DNA from: a virus
Direction: 5' to 3' (one strand)
Length of the DNA stretch: 24,277 nucleotides
IMG/VR virus record: IMGVR_UViG_3300029309_000009
Span: 13,801-38,077 of that record
The position numbers and the translations under genes were made by a program. Positions 14,709 to 21,694 of the stretch are shown one piece after another (the first letter of the stretch is position 1; the number at the start of each line of letters is the position of its first letter). The notes beneath the pieces were generated by a model. It saw only the letters and a list, made by a program, of their open reading frames with translations, was not told the DNA's origin and did not search any database.

Positions 14709-15259
14709 ACATTTACCACCTTAAAAAGCCCAACATCTTCATGATTAAACCATCTTTGAATCCATTCTGCTGCCATTCCTGCTATTGCTACTTGCATAAA
14801 ATGAACGCCTTTATTTGAACCATCCCAAGAATCTCCTTGACAAGAAAAACTTCCATCGGGGCCAGCAAGCATGGTCTCCCATTGTTCCGGATTAGAATCG
14901 GAACTAATAAACGCTGCATTACGGCCCTGCGCTCTCAAATCTAACCAAGAAACCTTTTCAGTTCTATACAGAGTTCTTCTAAGACTTAGATTATCTACAC
15001 AAGATACAACTAAATCATATCCTTTGATTTGTTTTGAAGTTCTTATAGCGTAAGGGATGTTCTTTACAGAATACCTTACTGCCATTACTGTTGATTTATT
15101 TACTCCAATATCTTCATCTTCATAATTCTGATAGGGAATATTTTTCTTCTCTACAATATCGGGGTCTGCTACTGTAATATCATACAATCCTGTTTTATAC
15201 AGTAGAGGGATAAGGAAACTTCCTATTCCACCTGCTCCAATAACTAATATTTTTCTCAT
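14705..15259 (-). CDS. E1/ThiF-like adenylating enzyme
   Basis: 184 residues with the ThiF/MoeB/E1 Rossmann fold. The nucleotide loop is GAGGIGS (8-14). DPDIVEKKNIPYQ (32-44) corresponds to the DxDxVExSNLxRQ motif, with the usual Arg before Gln replaced by Tyr. K55 sits in the IGVNKS loop. SCVDN (86-90) carries the catalytic aspartate, and C140 (SFSCQG) is a candidate conjugating cysteine. The protein is shorter than MoeB or ThiF (about 250) and has no CxxC zinc site. It would activate the C-terminal glycine of a Ubl with ATP. The spacing from C140 to the helix AIAGMAAEWIQRW resembles ThiF proteins of PRTRC systems. Overlaps the JAMM gene by ATGA. Confidence 0.82.
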   Translation of the reverse strand: MRKILVIGAGGIGSFLIPLLYKTGLYDITVADPDIVEKKNIPYQNYEDEDIGVNKSTVMAVRYSVKNIPYAIRTSKQIKGYDLVVSCVDNLSLRRTLYRTEKVSWLDLRAQGRNAAFISSDSNPEQWETMLAGPDGSFSCQGDSWDGSNKGVHFMQVAIAGMAAEWIQRWFNHEDVGLFKVVNV

Positions 15260-15438
15260 TCATACCACTTCCTTTTTGATTTAAATTCTACTCCACAATT
15301 TTCCATAATTCGCTTTACACTGTAAATTATTTCTTCCTTCGCTTTTTGGGTAGGCACATAACCTGTGCAACTACCTTCAAAATTCAATATATATTCAACT
15401 AAATAATTAGTCATATTTACATAATCTTTCTTTAGCAA
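15256..15438 (-). CDS. 60-residue hypothetical protein with TTG start
   Basis: A mostly helical protein (TNYLVEYILNFEGSCTGYVP, then TQKAKEEIIYSVKRIMEN). GGAG lies 8 bases before TTG 15438, which supports this start over ATG 15414. It overlaps the E1-like start by ATGA, so it is translated with the E1/JAMM pair. Two cysteines are present. Could be a substrate or adaptor of that system, but this is position only. Confidence 0.55.
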   Translation of the reverse strand: MLKKDYVNMTNYLVEYILNFEGSCTGYVPTQKAKEEIIYSVKRIMENCGVEFKSKRKWYE

Positions 15439-15439
15439 C

Positions 15440-15637
15440 TTAATCTCTCCTAATTATTTCTTTAACTAACAACTCTTGATAGTTATCCATCCAACTACCT
15501 AGAACTTTACGGGCTTCTCTTGGATTCAGACCATATTGTTTCTGCAAATAAGGAGAAGCACCAAACATATTGGTTTTTCCGCTTTGTCGTAATTCTTCTA
15601 AATATACATAGTATTCAATCCATTCTTCATTTATCAT
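15440..15637 (-). CDS. 65-residue helical hypothetical protein
   Basis: MINEEWIEYYVYLEELRQSG followed by ASPYLQKQYGLNPREARKVL: the second part reads like a helix-turn-helix with a Y-L-x-x-x-Y-G-L-x-x-x-E-A helix pair common in small phage proteins. It overlaps the end of the upstream coiled-coil gene. Function unknown. Confidence 0.55.
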   Translation of the reverse strand: MINEEWIEYYVYLEELRQSGKTNMFGASPYLQKQYGLNPREARKVLGSWMDNYQELLVKEIIRRD

Positions 15638-16067
15638 TTTTATTCCTCTTTTTTATTTCTTCTATCTGTCTAGCATGTTTACGTGTTGTTATAGTCAAGT
15701 CTTCTTTGCTGTCTTCTAACTTGATAATTCTATTGTTAAGTTTAACAACCTGTAATTTCATTTCGGGCGCAATATTTTCAATCTCTTTTCTAATTGCATC
15801 TTTAATCTCGTTCTTAGTTTTTAACGAAACATACATATTGTTTAATCTACGCTCAAGCATTTCGACTTTATCTGTTACGTTTTTGAGTGAAACTTCTGTA
15901 TTCTGCAACAATCTAATAATTTCTCCTTTAGACATTTCTTCATAAGGTTGGGAAACCATAGCGTTACGATTTCTTCTTCTACAAGTTTGACAAATAGTTT
16001 CTCTTGATTTCAATGAAACTTTCATAAACCGACTTCCGCACCTTTTACAATCAACTGTATAACTCAT
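15627..16067 (-). CDS. Zinc-ribbon coiled-coil protein
   Basis: 146 residues. An N-terminal Cys4 ribbon (CKRCGSRF...TICQTCRRR, two CxxC pairs about 19 apart) is followed by a long charged coiled coil (about residues 45-146: GEIIRLLQNTEVSLKNV, KVEMLERRLNNM, KLNNRIIKLEDS). GGTGAT precedes the ATG. Such a layout suits a dimeric nucleic-acid- or protein-binding scaffold. It follows TFB closely, and a role in transcription is possible but unproven. Confidence 0.65.
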   Translation of the reverse strand: MSYTVDCKRCGSRFMKVSLKSRETICQTCRRRNRNAMVSQPYEEMSKGEIIRLLQNTEVSLKNVTDKVEMLERRLNNMYVSLKTKNEIKDAIRKEIENIAPEMKLQVVKLNNRIIKLEDSKEDLTITTRKHARQIEEIKKRNKNDK

Positions 16068-16077
16068 TTTATCACCA

Positions 16078-16212
16078 TCATATTTTTTGATAGGTTATCA
16101 TTCCTATCTTTCTATTATTTACTACTAAATAGATAATATCATTTTTAATTATTATTTCTGTTACATCATCTACATATTTACTAAGCCATTCTAATATTTC
16201 TTTATTTTTCAT
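16078..16212 (-). CDS. 44-residue hypothetical protein
   Basis: MKNKEILEWLSKYVDDVTEI to ...MITYQKI, filling the gap between TFB and the zinc-ribbon coiled-coil gene. The ATG lies inside the end of TFB. A helix followed by a three-strand pattern (IIIKNDIIYLVVNNRKIGMI) is likely. The stop overlaps the Shine-Dalgarno region of the next gene. No family recognised. Confidence 0.5.
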   Translation of the reverse strand: MKNKEILEWLSKYVDDVTEIIIKNDIIYLVVNNRKIGMITYQKI

Positions 16213-17047
16213 TTTCATTCCTCACAAAATCACTTATTGCTCTACCACGAACTTCTTTCAAACTATTGAATCCTAATAGTTTCAGTATTTTTTGCGCTTG
16301 CTCTCTAATAGAACAAACTGCAAATCCCACACTTTTTGCCAAATCTTTCTGTTTTATCTGCATCATATTAGCAGTAGATACAATCAAACAAATTGCTGCA
16401 CAATATGTTCTGCCTTTAGTAAAGTAATTTCTTTCAAGAACAGGGTTTATTGTAACATGTAATTCTTGACACGAAGTAATAAACTCCGCACTATCTTCTA
16501 TATCTCTAGAAGTCTTATCTAATAGTGATACTAGATTATCTCTAGCATAAACTGAAGAATTTCCAAAATGCTTTGCAATCAACCTTGTTAATTTGTTCAC
16601 CTTACGCATATCGCAATCAAACTCTTTTCTAACTTCACTCATCCTTATGGCTATCCCATTTTCTTTCAGCACATAATAAACTAAAGCAGTGGCCCTATTT
16701 TCATAACTATATTTATTGCTAAATACATGTCCTCTAAAACAAGAGATGTAGCATTCTTCTACTCTATCTCTCAAAGGATGATTTATCGCTATTGAAGATA
16801 ATACTAAATTACAAAATACTAATCCTGTTTGAATATTTATTTCAGAAGAAATGTATTTATTTTTATTAGTCGTTCCTAAAGTATTTCTAAAAGTCGCTTC
16901 ATGTATTATTTCACCGGATGGACTATACTGAGAAACACTTTGCTCAAATATATCTGTTACTTCCACAAGGCCGCAGTTATCGCAAATTCTTTCTCCCATT
17001 CTTTCATCAAAACTAAACTTATCTAATCCACATTCTTTGCACGACAT
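16202..17047 (-). CDS. tfb: Archaeal transcription initiation factor B (TFB)
   Basis: 281 residues, close to cellular TFB (about 300). The N-terminal zinc ribbon has C3, C6, C22 and C25 (CKEC...CDNCGLV). It is followed by the B-reader/linker region (SGEIIHEATFRNTLGTTNK) that enters the polymerase active-site cleft. Two cyclin-like repeats then recognise the TATA-TBP complex and BRE. The second repeat has the DNA-contacting helix QKDLAKSVGFAVCSIREQAQ. TFB recruits host RNA polymerase to promoters, so a viral copy could redirect transcription to viral promoters. The ribbon and cyclin pattern make the call firm; preferred promoter elements cannot be read. It overlaps the 430-residue unknown gene. 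Confidence 0.93.
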   Translation of the reverse strand: MSCKECGLDKFSFDERMGERICDNCGLVEVTDIFEQSVSQYSPSGEIIHEATFRNTLGTTNKNKYISSEINIQTGLVFCNLVLSSIAINHPLRDRVEECYISCFRGHVFSNKYSYENRATALVYYVLKENGIAIRMSEVRKEFDCDMRKVNKLTRLIAKHFGNSSVYARDNLVSLLDKTSRDIEDSAEFITSCQELHVTINPVLERNYFTKGRTYCAAICLIVSTANMMQIKQKDLAKSVGFAVCSIREQAQKILKLLGFNSLKEVRGRAISDFVRNENEK

Positions 17048-18315
17048 ATCAATTCACCTATATTGTTATTTAATAAATATTCAAAATCTAATCTATGGTT
17101 TGACATATCTTCTTCATACAAATATGCGTTAATAGTGCTAATTAATTTAGTAGCAACACGGTCATTCAAAAAGGCATATCCTCTAGCAACCATTTGGTCT
17201 CCAATAGATTGCGCTCCTCCCATCGCTAAATTATCAACACAAATTGGCCCTAGCCACATTGGAACTTTCTTTGTTTCAAAGGTGTCTATCCAATCTCCAT
17301 CCTCGTTTTTTATTTGGCCTGTCTTTTCTTTTATATGCTGAATATTATACACATAGGTATTCACAGATTGTCTGCTTTCTCTATTGCTAACTTTTTGTAT
17401 CTTCCAATCATACAATTGACCTCTAACAAATAGCCACTCATTATTAGTTTTATCTATTTTCATTAATTTATATCCATCAATTTTTATTTTTTTATGACTG
17501 GCATCTTCCTCTACGTGTTCTACATGATAGAAGAATTTAGTCGGCATTAATTCGCAAGTTTCAAGAATTAACTCTTTGGCTCTTTTTTCTACAATATCTT
17601 TTGTTCTATTTTGAGATAGAAAAGCAATCATTATTTTTAGTTCTGATTCTGAAGGGTCTTTACCTACTAGATTTTTGTATAGTAGAGCGGGAGACATTCT
17701 ATACCACTTTCCTCTTTTATTGTTATTCCTAAACGAATTGACAAAGGTAACTAACTCTGACTCGCTTATCTCTCCCCATACAGAATCAGATAATTCTATT
17801 GCATATTTACCTCTCCCTATCTTTTCTACATTTAGTCTAACATCTTGTCTTTGATAGTCAGCGTAAAAGTAATATGGCACTCTATTTTCTAGAACATATA
17901 GTATAGGTTCCGGAACACTTACTGCTTTCAAATATACTTTCATCAAATTGTCATAGTCTCTTTGTTCTTCAAAGAAGCAAGCATATGTCACTCTTGCAAA
18001 AATATTACATGCTATTTTTAGCCCAAATTGCCTTCCATTCAAATAATATTTACCATCGTATTTTATATGAATAGGATAGGTATTATCTGCAAACCAATAA
18101 ATTCTTTCAAAATTCCATTGACCTCCACCTGCTCTAGATATTATGTTTCTCCAAGTTCGGCACAACCCTTCATGATAGGGGTCTCCCTTAGAAGACCAAT
18201 TAGGTTCTACATAGTCTCTTTGAGGAGAATGTATCCACTTGTCATCTCTCATATTTTGGATTTCATATCTCATTGCTAATCTGCTATCTTGCATTACCAT
18301 TTCTATTATTCCCAT
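17023..18315 (-). CDS. 430-residue unknown protein upstream of TFB
   Basis: I do not recognise this protein. It is rich in aromatic residues (KWIHSPQRDY, YPIHIKYDGKYY, VPYYFYADYQ). It contains a helical segment WYRMSPALLYKNLVGKDPSE followed by ELKIMIAFLSQNRTKDIVEK, and a strand-rich C-terminal third (WLFVRGQLYDWKI, PMWLGPICVDNLAMG). There are no Walker, nuclease or zinc motifs and no membrane segment. GTGATTAA precedes ATG 18315; ATG 18294 is an alternative. It overlaps TFB by 25 bases, so the two are probably made together. Confidence 0.75.
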   Translation of the reverse strand: MGIIEMVMQDSRLAMRYEIQNMRDDKWIHSPQRDYVEPNWSSKGDPYHEGLCRTWRNIISRAGGGQWNFERIYWFADNTYPIHIKYDGKYYLNGRQFGLKIACNIFARVTYACFFEEQRDYDNLMKVYLKAVSVPEPILYVLENRVPYYFYADYQRQDVRLNVEKIGRGKYAIELSDSVWGEISESELVTFVNSFRNNNKRGKWYRMSPALLYKNLVGKDPSESELKIMIAFLSQNRTKDIVEKRAKELILETCELMPTKFFYHVEHVEEDASHKKIKIDGYKLMKIDKTNNEWLFVRGQLYDWKIQKVSNRESRQSVNTYVYNIQHIKEKTGQIKNEDGDWIDTFETKKVPMWLGPICVDNLAMGGAQSIGDQMVARGYAFLNDRVATKLISTINAYLYEEDMSNHRLDFEYLLNNNIGELICRAKNVD

Positions 18316-18319
18316 TTAA

Positions 18320-18487
18320 TCACATCACATATGTATTGTTTTTTAATTGCTTATCGCAATCATCATGTATTTCGTTTTTCATTTCTTGAGGTAAGATAAG
18401 TTGCCCTCCACAAATCCTACATTTAGTCGCTATTCTTTTTTTATAAGACCAAATGCTTTTTTCGTATTCGGGGTCTTTTTCTTTCAT
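18320..18487 (-). CDS. 55-residue zinc-finger protein
   Basis: MKEKDPEYEKSIWSYKKR then KCRICGGQLIL, with a later H41 and C44 (IHDDC): a CxxC...HxxC arrangement able to bind zinc. The ATG overlaps the stop of the upstream gene (ATGA) and its stop lies 5 bases before the next start. One of the family of small Cys-rich proteins in this window. Function unknown. Confidence 0.6.
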   Translation of the reverse strand: MKEKDPEYEKSIWSYKKRIATKCRICGGQLILPQEMKNEIHDDCDKQLKNNTYVM

Positions 18488-18753
18488 TGTAACTCACCAT
18501 GATATTCTAAAGCGGCTTTTCTGTTTGGTAGTTCGGTCTTTAACCAAACCATGAATCCTTTTTCTACCGCTTCGGGAATACTCCAAAGACATTTTCTAAA
18601 TGCTTGGCACATAACCCATTGTTTTTCTTTATCTGATTTGCCCTCTAGATTATCAAATACCATTTGTAATTTAGTTCTATCTAAAGGACTTAAATCTCCA
18701 AAAAAGGATTCTATTACTATTCTACATTCTTCGGCATTATCAAACCATTTCAT
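18484..18753 (-). CDS. 89-residue helical hypothetical protein
   Basis: MKWFDNAEECRIVIESFFGD..., helix-rich throughout, with segment DRTKLQMVFDNLEGKSDKEK and a C-terminal helix. GGAGAG lies 6 bases before the ATG. It is the first gene after the hairpin that follows the ubiquitin-like gene. No family recognised. Confidence 0.6.
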   Translation of the reverse strand: MKWFDNAEECRIVIESFFGDLSPLDRTKLQMVFDNLEGKSDKEKQWVMCQAFRKCLWSIPEAVEKGFMVWLKTELPNRKAALEYHGELQ

Positions 18754-18772
18754 GTAAAACTCTCCAAGAAAC

Positions 18773-18802
18773 GGGAGGAGAGTTACCCCTATCTCTCCTC
18801 CC
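18773..18802 (-). terminator. Perfect 10-bp GC-rich hairpin after the ubiquitin-like gene
   Basis: GGGAGGAGAG and CTCTCCTCCC form a perfect 10-bp stem with a 10-base loop, starting 14 bases after the stop at 18817. The strand after it is GTTTCTTGG, only mildly T-rich. The arm also contains GGAGG, so it could hide or mimic a ribosome-binding site. Likely terminator, attenuator or mRNA-end protector. Confidence 0.55.
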
Positions 18803-18816
18803 TAATTAGTTGTAAT

Positions 18817-19017
18817 TCAACCACCGACAATAGCCGGAGTTAAAACAACTGAATCAACATCATCCCAATTGACGTTTGAAAGGTTCTCTCTTGAGACCAT
18901 TTCTCCGTCAATAAATACCCAATCAGTAGGATGGGTATTTATCTGTTCTATTACTTCACTAGCCTCAAGGGTTAGTGAAGTGTGTCCTGTTTCATTCAAA
19001 ATTGTCAAACTTATCAT
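18817..19017 (-). CDS. Ubiquitin-like / ThiS-MoaD-type beta-grasp protein ending in Gly-Gly
   Basis: 66 residues, the usual size for ThiS. The order fits a beta-grasp: strand ISLTILNET, strand TSLTLEAS, helix EVIEQINTH, then WVFIDGEMVSRENLSN (the ThiS LAINxxIVPRExW element), the hairpin WDDVDSVVLTPAIVGG, and the stop immediately after G65-G66. The free C-terminal Gly-Gly is what an E1-like enzyme adenylates. AGAGGTGA precedes ATG 19017. An E1/ThiF-like gene and a JAMM gene lie 3.5 kb downstream on the same strand, so a complete minimal set is present. The product could be a protein tag or a sulfur carrier. It could also be a ThiS for thiamine, but no thi genes are present. Confidence 0.75.
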   Translation of the reverse strand: MISLTILNETGHTSLTLEASEVIEQINTHPTDWVFIDGEMVSRENLSNVNWDDVDSVVLTPAIVGG

Positions 19018-19051
19018 TCATTTCACCTCTTTCTATTTTTTATAGTTCGCA

Positions 19052-20182
19052 TTACCTATTAAAGCCCTGCGTTTTTAACTCCTCGATTAACTCACTTGCC
19101 CGTCTTTTTGACAATTCATCAACCGTAAAAGCATACCCCAAATCGAGCAAAAATTTCTTTTGCTTATCTGTGGCAGGAGTATCTTCGTATATTTCCTTTA
19201 GTTTCTTTAGTTGGCTAGAACTTATTTCAAATAAAGGAATTTGCATTTTATGATGCAAGTCTTGGAGGAAAGTTCTCTCCCACCGACTAAAAGATTCATT
19301 TTGAATATCCTTTGAGAAATCCGGAATACCGTAATATTCACAATTATCTAAAAATATTTCTTCTTGCATCTTCTCTCTTTCTTCTGCTAACATTAATACT
19401 GTAATATCTCTCATCAATTTATGTCTCTTGACATTTTTTAATCTATGTGCATTCTTCCTATCTTCGTCATCGCATTTACTTCTAAATTCTTCTATTCTAG
19501 CATAGAACATAATTAAATCAGTCCACAACTTTTCTGTTGGATACCCTCTAGTAGTTTGCTGATTTTTAGGATTGTCGGGATGGTTCCATCTCCAAACAAT
19601 TGATGCCATTTTATATCTAGAGGTTGCCGGAGAACCACTAGAACCCTTTCTTATTACTGTAATTGGCATAGGCTTTTGATATTCAGAATTAAAAGCCCAC
19701 TTCTTAACTTTCACATTTAACCTAACGTCATATTCTTTGATTGCGTCAAACATCTTTGTAAATAGTTCTCCATTCTTATGCCACCAAGCAGTTTGCATCA
19801 TTGATGCGACTCTAATTTTGAGCCATTCATCTATCATTTCATCTGTTACTAAAGTCTCATCTATTCCTGCTGTCATTGAAATTTGTTTCAATATATGATA
19901 TGAATTTATGTGGTCAGAACCAACAAGAATCATATTTCCATTCTCTATATTCTCCACTTCAAAATGATATTCTATTCTATGACCACAAAGACATTGCTTT
20001 GGGGATTCCCACCAATCCGGTATTTCATCGTCTCCCCAATATACATTTCCTGTTGCCATCCATTCTTTTTGGGCATCTTCATAATTGTCTGCCACAGATA
20101 ATTCTGTCATTCTTTCTATTAGTTTCCTATCGTAATGACCTGTTCCTAATCTTCTTCTAGGCTGTATTATTCTTTCCATCAT
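19052..20182 (-). CDS. 376-residue hypothetical protein with CxCG element
   Basis: The N-terminal part has CLCGHRIEYHFEVENIENGN followed by ILVGSDHI. This matches a zinc-type element seen in many phage proteins (CxCG...I.N..(N/G)...VGS.C), although here the final Cys is His. The C-terminal end, PATDKQKKFLLDLGYAFT then LSKRRASELIEEL, matches a short helical motif (T-x-K-Q-x-x-x-L-x-x-L-G ... S-x-x-x-A-S-x-L-I) widespread in phage and plasmid proteins of unknown role. The middle is basic and Trp-rich. Probably nucleic-acid related; function unknown. Confidence 0.65.
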   Translation of the reverse strand: MMERIIQPRRRLGTGHYDRKLIERMTELSVADNYEDAQKEWMATGNVYWGDDEIPDWWESPKQCLCGHRIEYHFEVENIENGNMILVGSDHINSYHILKQISMTAGIDETLVTDEMIDEWLKIRVASMMQTAWWHKNGELFTKMFDAIKEYDVRLNVKVKKWAFNSEYQKPMPITVIRKGSSGSPATSRYKMASIVWRWNHPDNPKNQQTTRGYPTEKLWTDLIMFYARIEEFRSKCDDEDRKNAHRLKNVKRHKLMRDITVLMLAEEREKMQEEIFLDNCEYYGIPDFSKDIQNESFSRWERTFLQDLHHKMQIPLFEISSSQLKKLKEIYEDTPATDKQKKFLLDLGYAFTVDELSKRRASELIEELKTQGFNR

Positions 20183-20352
20183 TTAACACCTCTCTTTACT
20201 CTAACTTCTATCTTTCCATTCGGTTTAGATACAATCACTGCACAAGAATAGCAGATTCTTTTCCGACTTCTATCACAAACTGCACTTGCAGGAGTGTTGG
20301 GACAAACCTCGCAATAACCTAAACTACTTTCCATTTTTGATAATCCTACCAT
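20179..20352 (-). CDS. 57-residue Cys-rich zinc-binding protein
   Basis: CEVCPNT...VCDRSRKRICYSC: five cysteines in a CxxC-x8-C-x7-CxxC arrangement, similar to a small B-box or treble-clef zinc site. The C-terminal tail is basic (VSKPNGKIEVRVKRGVK). The stop overlaps the next ATG (ATGA). The start is ATG 20352, preceded by GAGGCG. Function unknown. Confidence 0.6.
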   Translation of the reverse strand: MVGLSKMESSLGYCEVCPNTPASAVCDRSRKRICYSCAVIVSKPNGKIEVRVKRGVK

Positions 20353-20354
20353 AT

Positions 20355-20591
20355 TTATTCGCCTCTATCCATTACTTCATATTGATATTGTTCTCTCAAA
20401 TAAGCATCTAATATACCAGTTACTTTCTTTGGGAACACCTCAAATATTCCATTAATTATTCCTCTATTCATACATATCCAAATCTTATGATAGTTATTAA
20501 TTAATATTTTGGGCATTCCATCATCGTTCTTTTTTATAATGACGGGAGGTAATTCCTCATCGTCAATCATCATAAATTCTATCTCTTTCAT
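20355..20591 (-). CDS. 78-residue hypothetical protein
   Basis: MKEIEFMMIDDEELPPVIIK..., beginning with acidic strand-like segments and a helix near the C terminus (ILDAYLREQYQYEV). I use ATG 20591, which overlaps the preceding stop as ATGA; an upstream in-frame GTG at 20603 is possible. No family recognised. Confidence 0.55.
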   Translation of the reverse strand: MKEIEFMMIDDEELPPVIIKKNDDGMPKILINNYHKIWICMNRGIINGIFEVFPKKVTGILDAYLREQYQYEVMDRGE

Positions 20592-20746
20592 TCTTTCACC
20601 CACTCTACTTTTATTTTACCTTCTGACCTTACTAGTATTGCCATCGTTCCATCAGCATATGCTATGAATACTGTGCCTACATCAGATAGGTCTAGTTCTA
20701 ATTCTTCTGAATCAAATTCTTCTTTTATCTTAGCATTAAATTTCAT
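20588..20746 (-). CDS. 52-residue acidic hypothetical protein
   Basis: MKFNAKIKEEFDSEELELDL then VGTVFIAYADGTMAILVRSE: an acidic N terminus and two strands joined by an ADGT turn. GGAG lies 9 bases before ATG 20746, which also overlaps the stop of the zinc microprotein (ATGA), so this start is preferred to ATG 20773. Function unknown. Confidence 0.55.
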   Translation of the reverse strand: MKFNAKIKEEFDSEELELDLSDVGTVFIAYADGTMAILVRSEGKIKVEWVKE

Positions 20747-20847
20747 TTTTTCATCTCCATTATTTTCATCCATTCTTTTTTACATTCTTCACAAATATGT
20801 TTCAAACTTACAAATGTGTTTTTGTTTTTACAAATCATACATCTCAA
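20743..20847 (-). CDS. 34-residue zinc-ribbon microprotein with TTG start
   Basis: LRCMICKNKNTFVSLKHICE then ECKKEW: CxxC and CxxC separated by 12 residues, a minimal zinc ribbon. TTG 20847 overlaps the previous stop (TTGA) with GGAG 8 bases upstream, and its own stop overlaps the next ATG (ATGA). The same architecture as the 29-residue protein at 11180-11269. Confidence 0.6.
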   Translation of the reverse strand: MRCMICKNKNTFVSLKHICEECKKEWMKIMEMKK

Positions 20848-21473
20848 CTTAACATCTCCAAGTTTAATCCATAGACTTTGTTTAGTTCTTTTCTAACTTC
20901 ATTTTTTCTTTCTATTATTTTCTTAACCGGCCACCAATTTGGCATTCTATCTTTTTTCCATTCTGCAAATTTCCATTTCCCCTCAACGTAATAGTGCCGA
21001 TAAGATTCTATTACGAAATCCCAACAATGTTTTCCATGAGAGTTGGGTATCCTATACTTATCAAACATAGCAATACTTACAGGAGTCAATTCACTTTCGT
21101 CATAGTCAAAAGTAAAACTGTCTAGTATTCTTTTTTCCGTTCCGTGAATTTTACCATATCTGTAAGTATATTCCTTACAAAGTGCAAGAGCATGATTGTA
21201 TAGCCACATATAGTTCGCTTTGTTCTGTCTAGCCCAAATAGTGCTAGGATGATTAAGCATAGCAGGTTTCATCATATAGGAATAATGTGATTCCTTGTGA
21301 AACTTCTTCAACTCTTTTAGAGAAGGCTCTCTGCCGTGACAATTCCAAAACAAAAAGTAAAGAGAATTGGTATGTAACATCTGACAACTTTCCGTTGGCA
21401 TTTTTACTACATGCTTGTCTAACATCTGTTTTGCTGATTCCACAGGACATTCTGATAATGCAAATATGTTCAT
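20844..21473 (-). CDS. Conserved phage protein of the type labelled pyrimidine-dimer DNA glycosylase
   Basis: 209 residues. The start MNIFALSECPVESAKQMLDK followed by HVVKMPTESCQML matches a protein found widely in marine phages and some archaea (typically MNIFVLDxDPxxxAxxxxDKHVVKMxxExxQxL). It also has HPSTIWARQNKANYMWLYNH and LCKEYTYRYGK. Databases often label this family as a pyrimidine-dimer glycosylase, a UV-damage repair activity, but the label is weakly founded and the sequence does not resemble T4 endonuclease V. Conserved DKHVVK and HPSTIWAR patches could be active-site residues. Family membership is fairly sure; function is not. Confidence 0.6.
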   Translation of the reverse strand: MNIFALSECPVESAKQMLDKHVVKMPTESCQMLHTNSLYFLFWNCHGREPSLKELKKFHKESHYSYMMKPAMLNHPSTIWARQNKANYMWLYNHALALCKEYTYRYGKIHGTEKRILDSFTFDYDESELTPVSIAMFDKYRIPNSHGKHCWDFVIESYRHYYVEGKWKFAEWKKDRMPNWWPVKKIIERKNEVRKELNKVYGLNLEMLS

Positions 21474-21682
21474 GCTTCCATCCCCTTTTGGTGGCCTTCT
21501 AATTCAATTATAGTTTGCAACAAGGTATCTTTAGTCTTTTCATAGTTGCCTTCATCTAAATGATATAAGCAAACACATAACCTTTCGACTAAGGTTCTAA
21601 AAAGTTCTTTTTGCAGTTTTCTTAACTTTGCACATTCTCTTTCTACAATTTCTATTATTGCTTTTTTAAGTTCATCATTCAT
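21470..21682 (-). CDS. 70-residue helical hypothetical protein
   Basis: MNDELKKAIIEIVERECAKL..., continuously helical with two long heptad-like segments (KLQKELFRTLVERLCVCLYH; TKDTLLQTIIELEGHQ). GAGGAG lies 8 bases before the ATG. Overlaps the next gene by ATGA. No family recognised. Confidence 0.6.
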   Translation of the reverse strand: MNDELKKAIIEIVERECAKLRKLQKELFRTLVERLCVCLYHLDEGNYEKTKDTLLQTIIELEGHQKGMEA

Positions 21683-21694
21683 TTCATCATCTCC

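Noticed and set aside
14262-15259. E1 and JAMM as parts of a phage tail module or thiamine/molybdopterin pathway
   Set aside because: No NlpC/P60 domain, tail genes, thi or moa genes are nearby. Not excluded for the whole genome, but unsupported here.
21253-21450. 65-codon minus-strand frame
   Set aside because: It lies inside the 209-residue phage protein gene in another frame and has no independent support.
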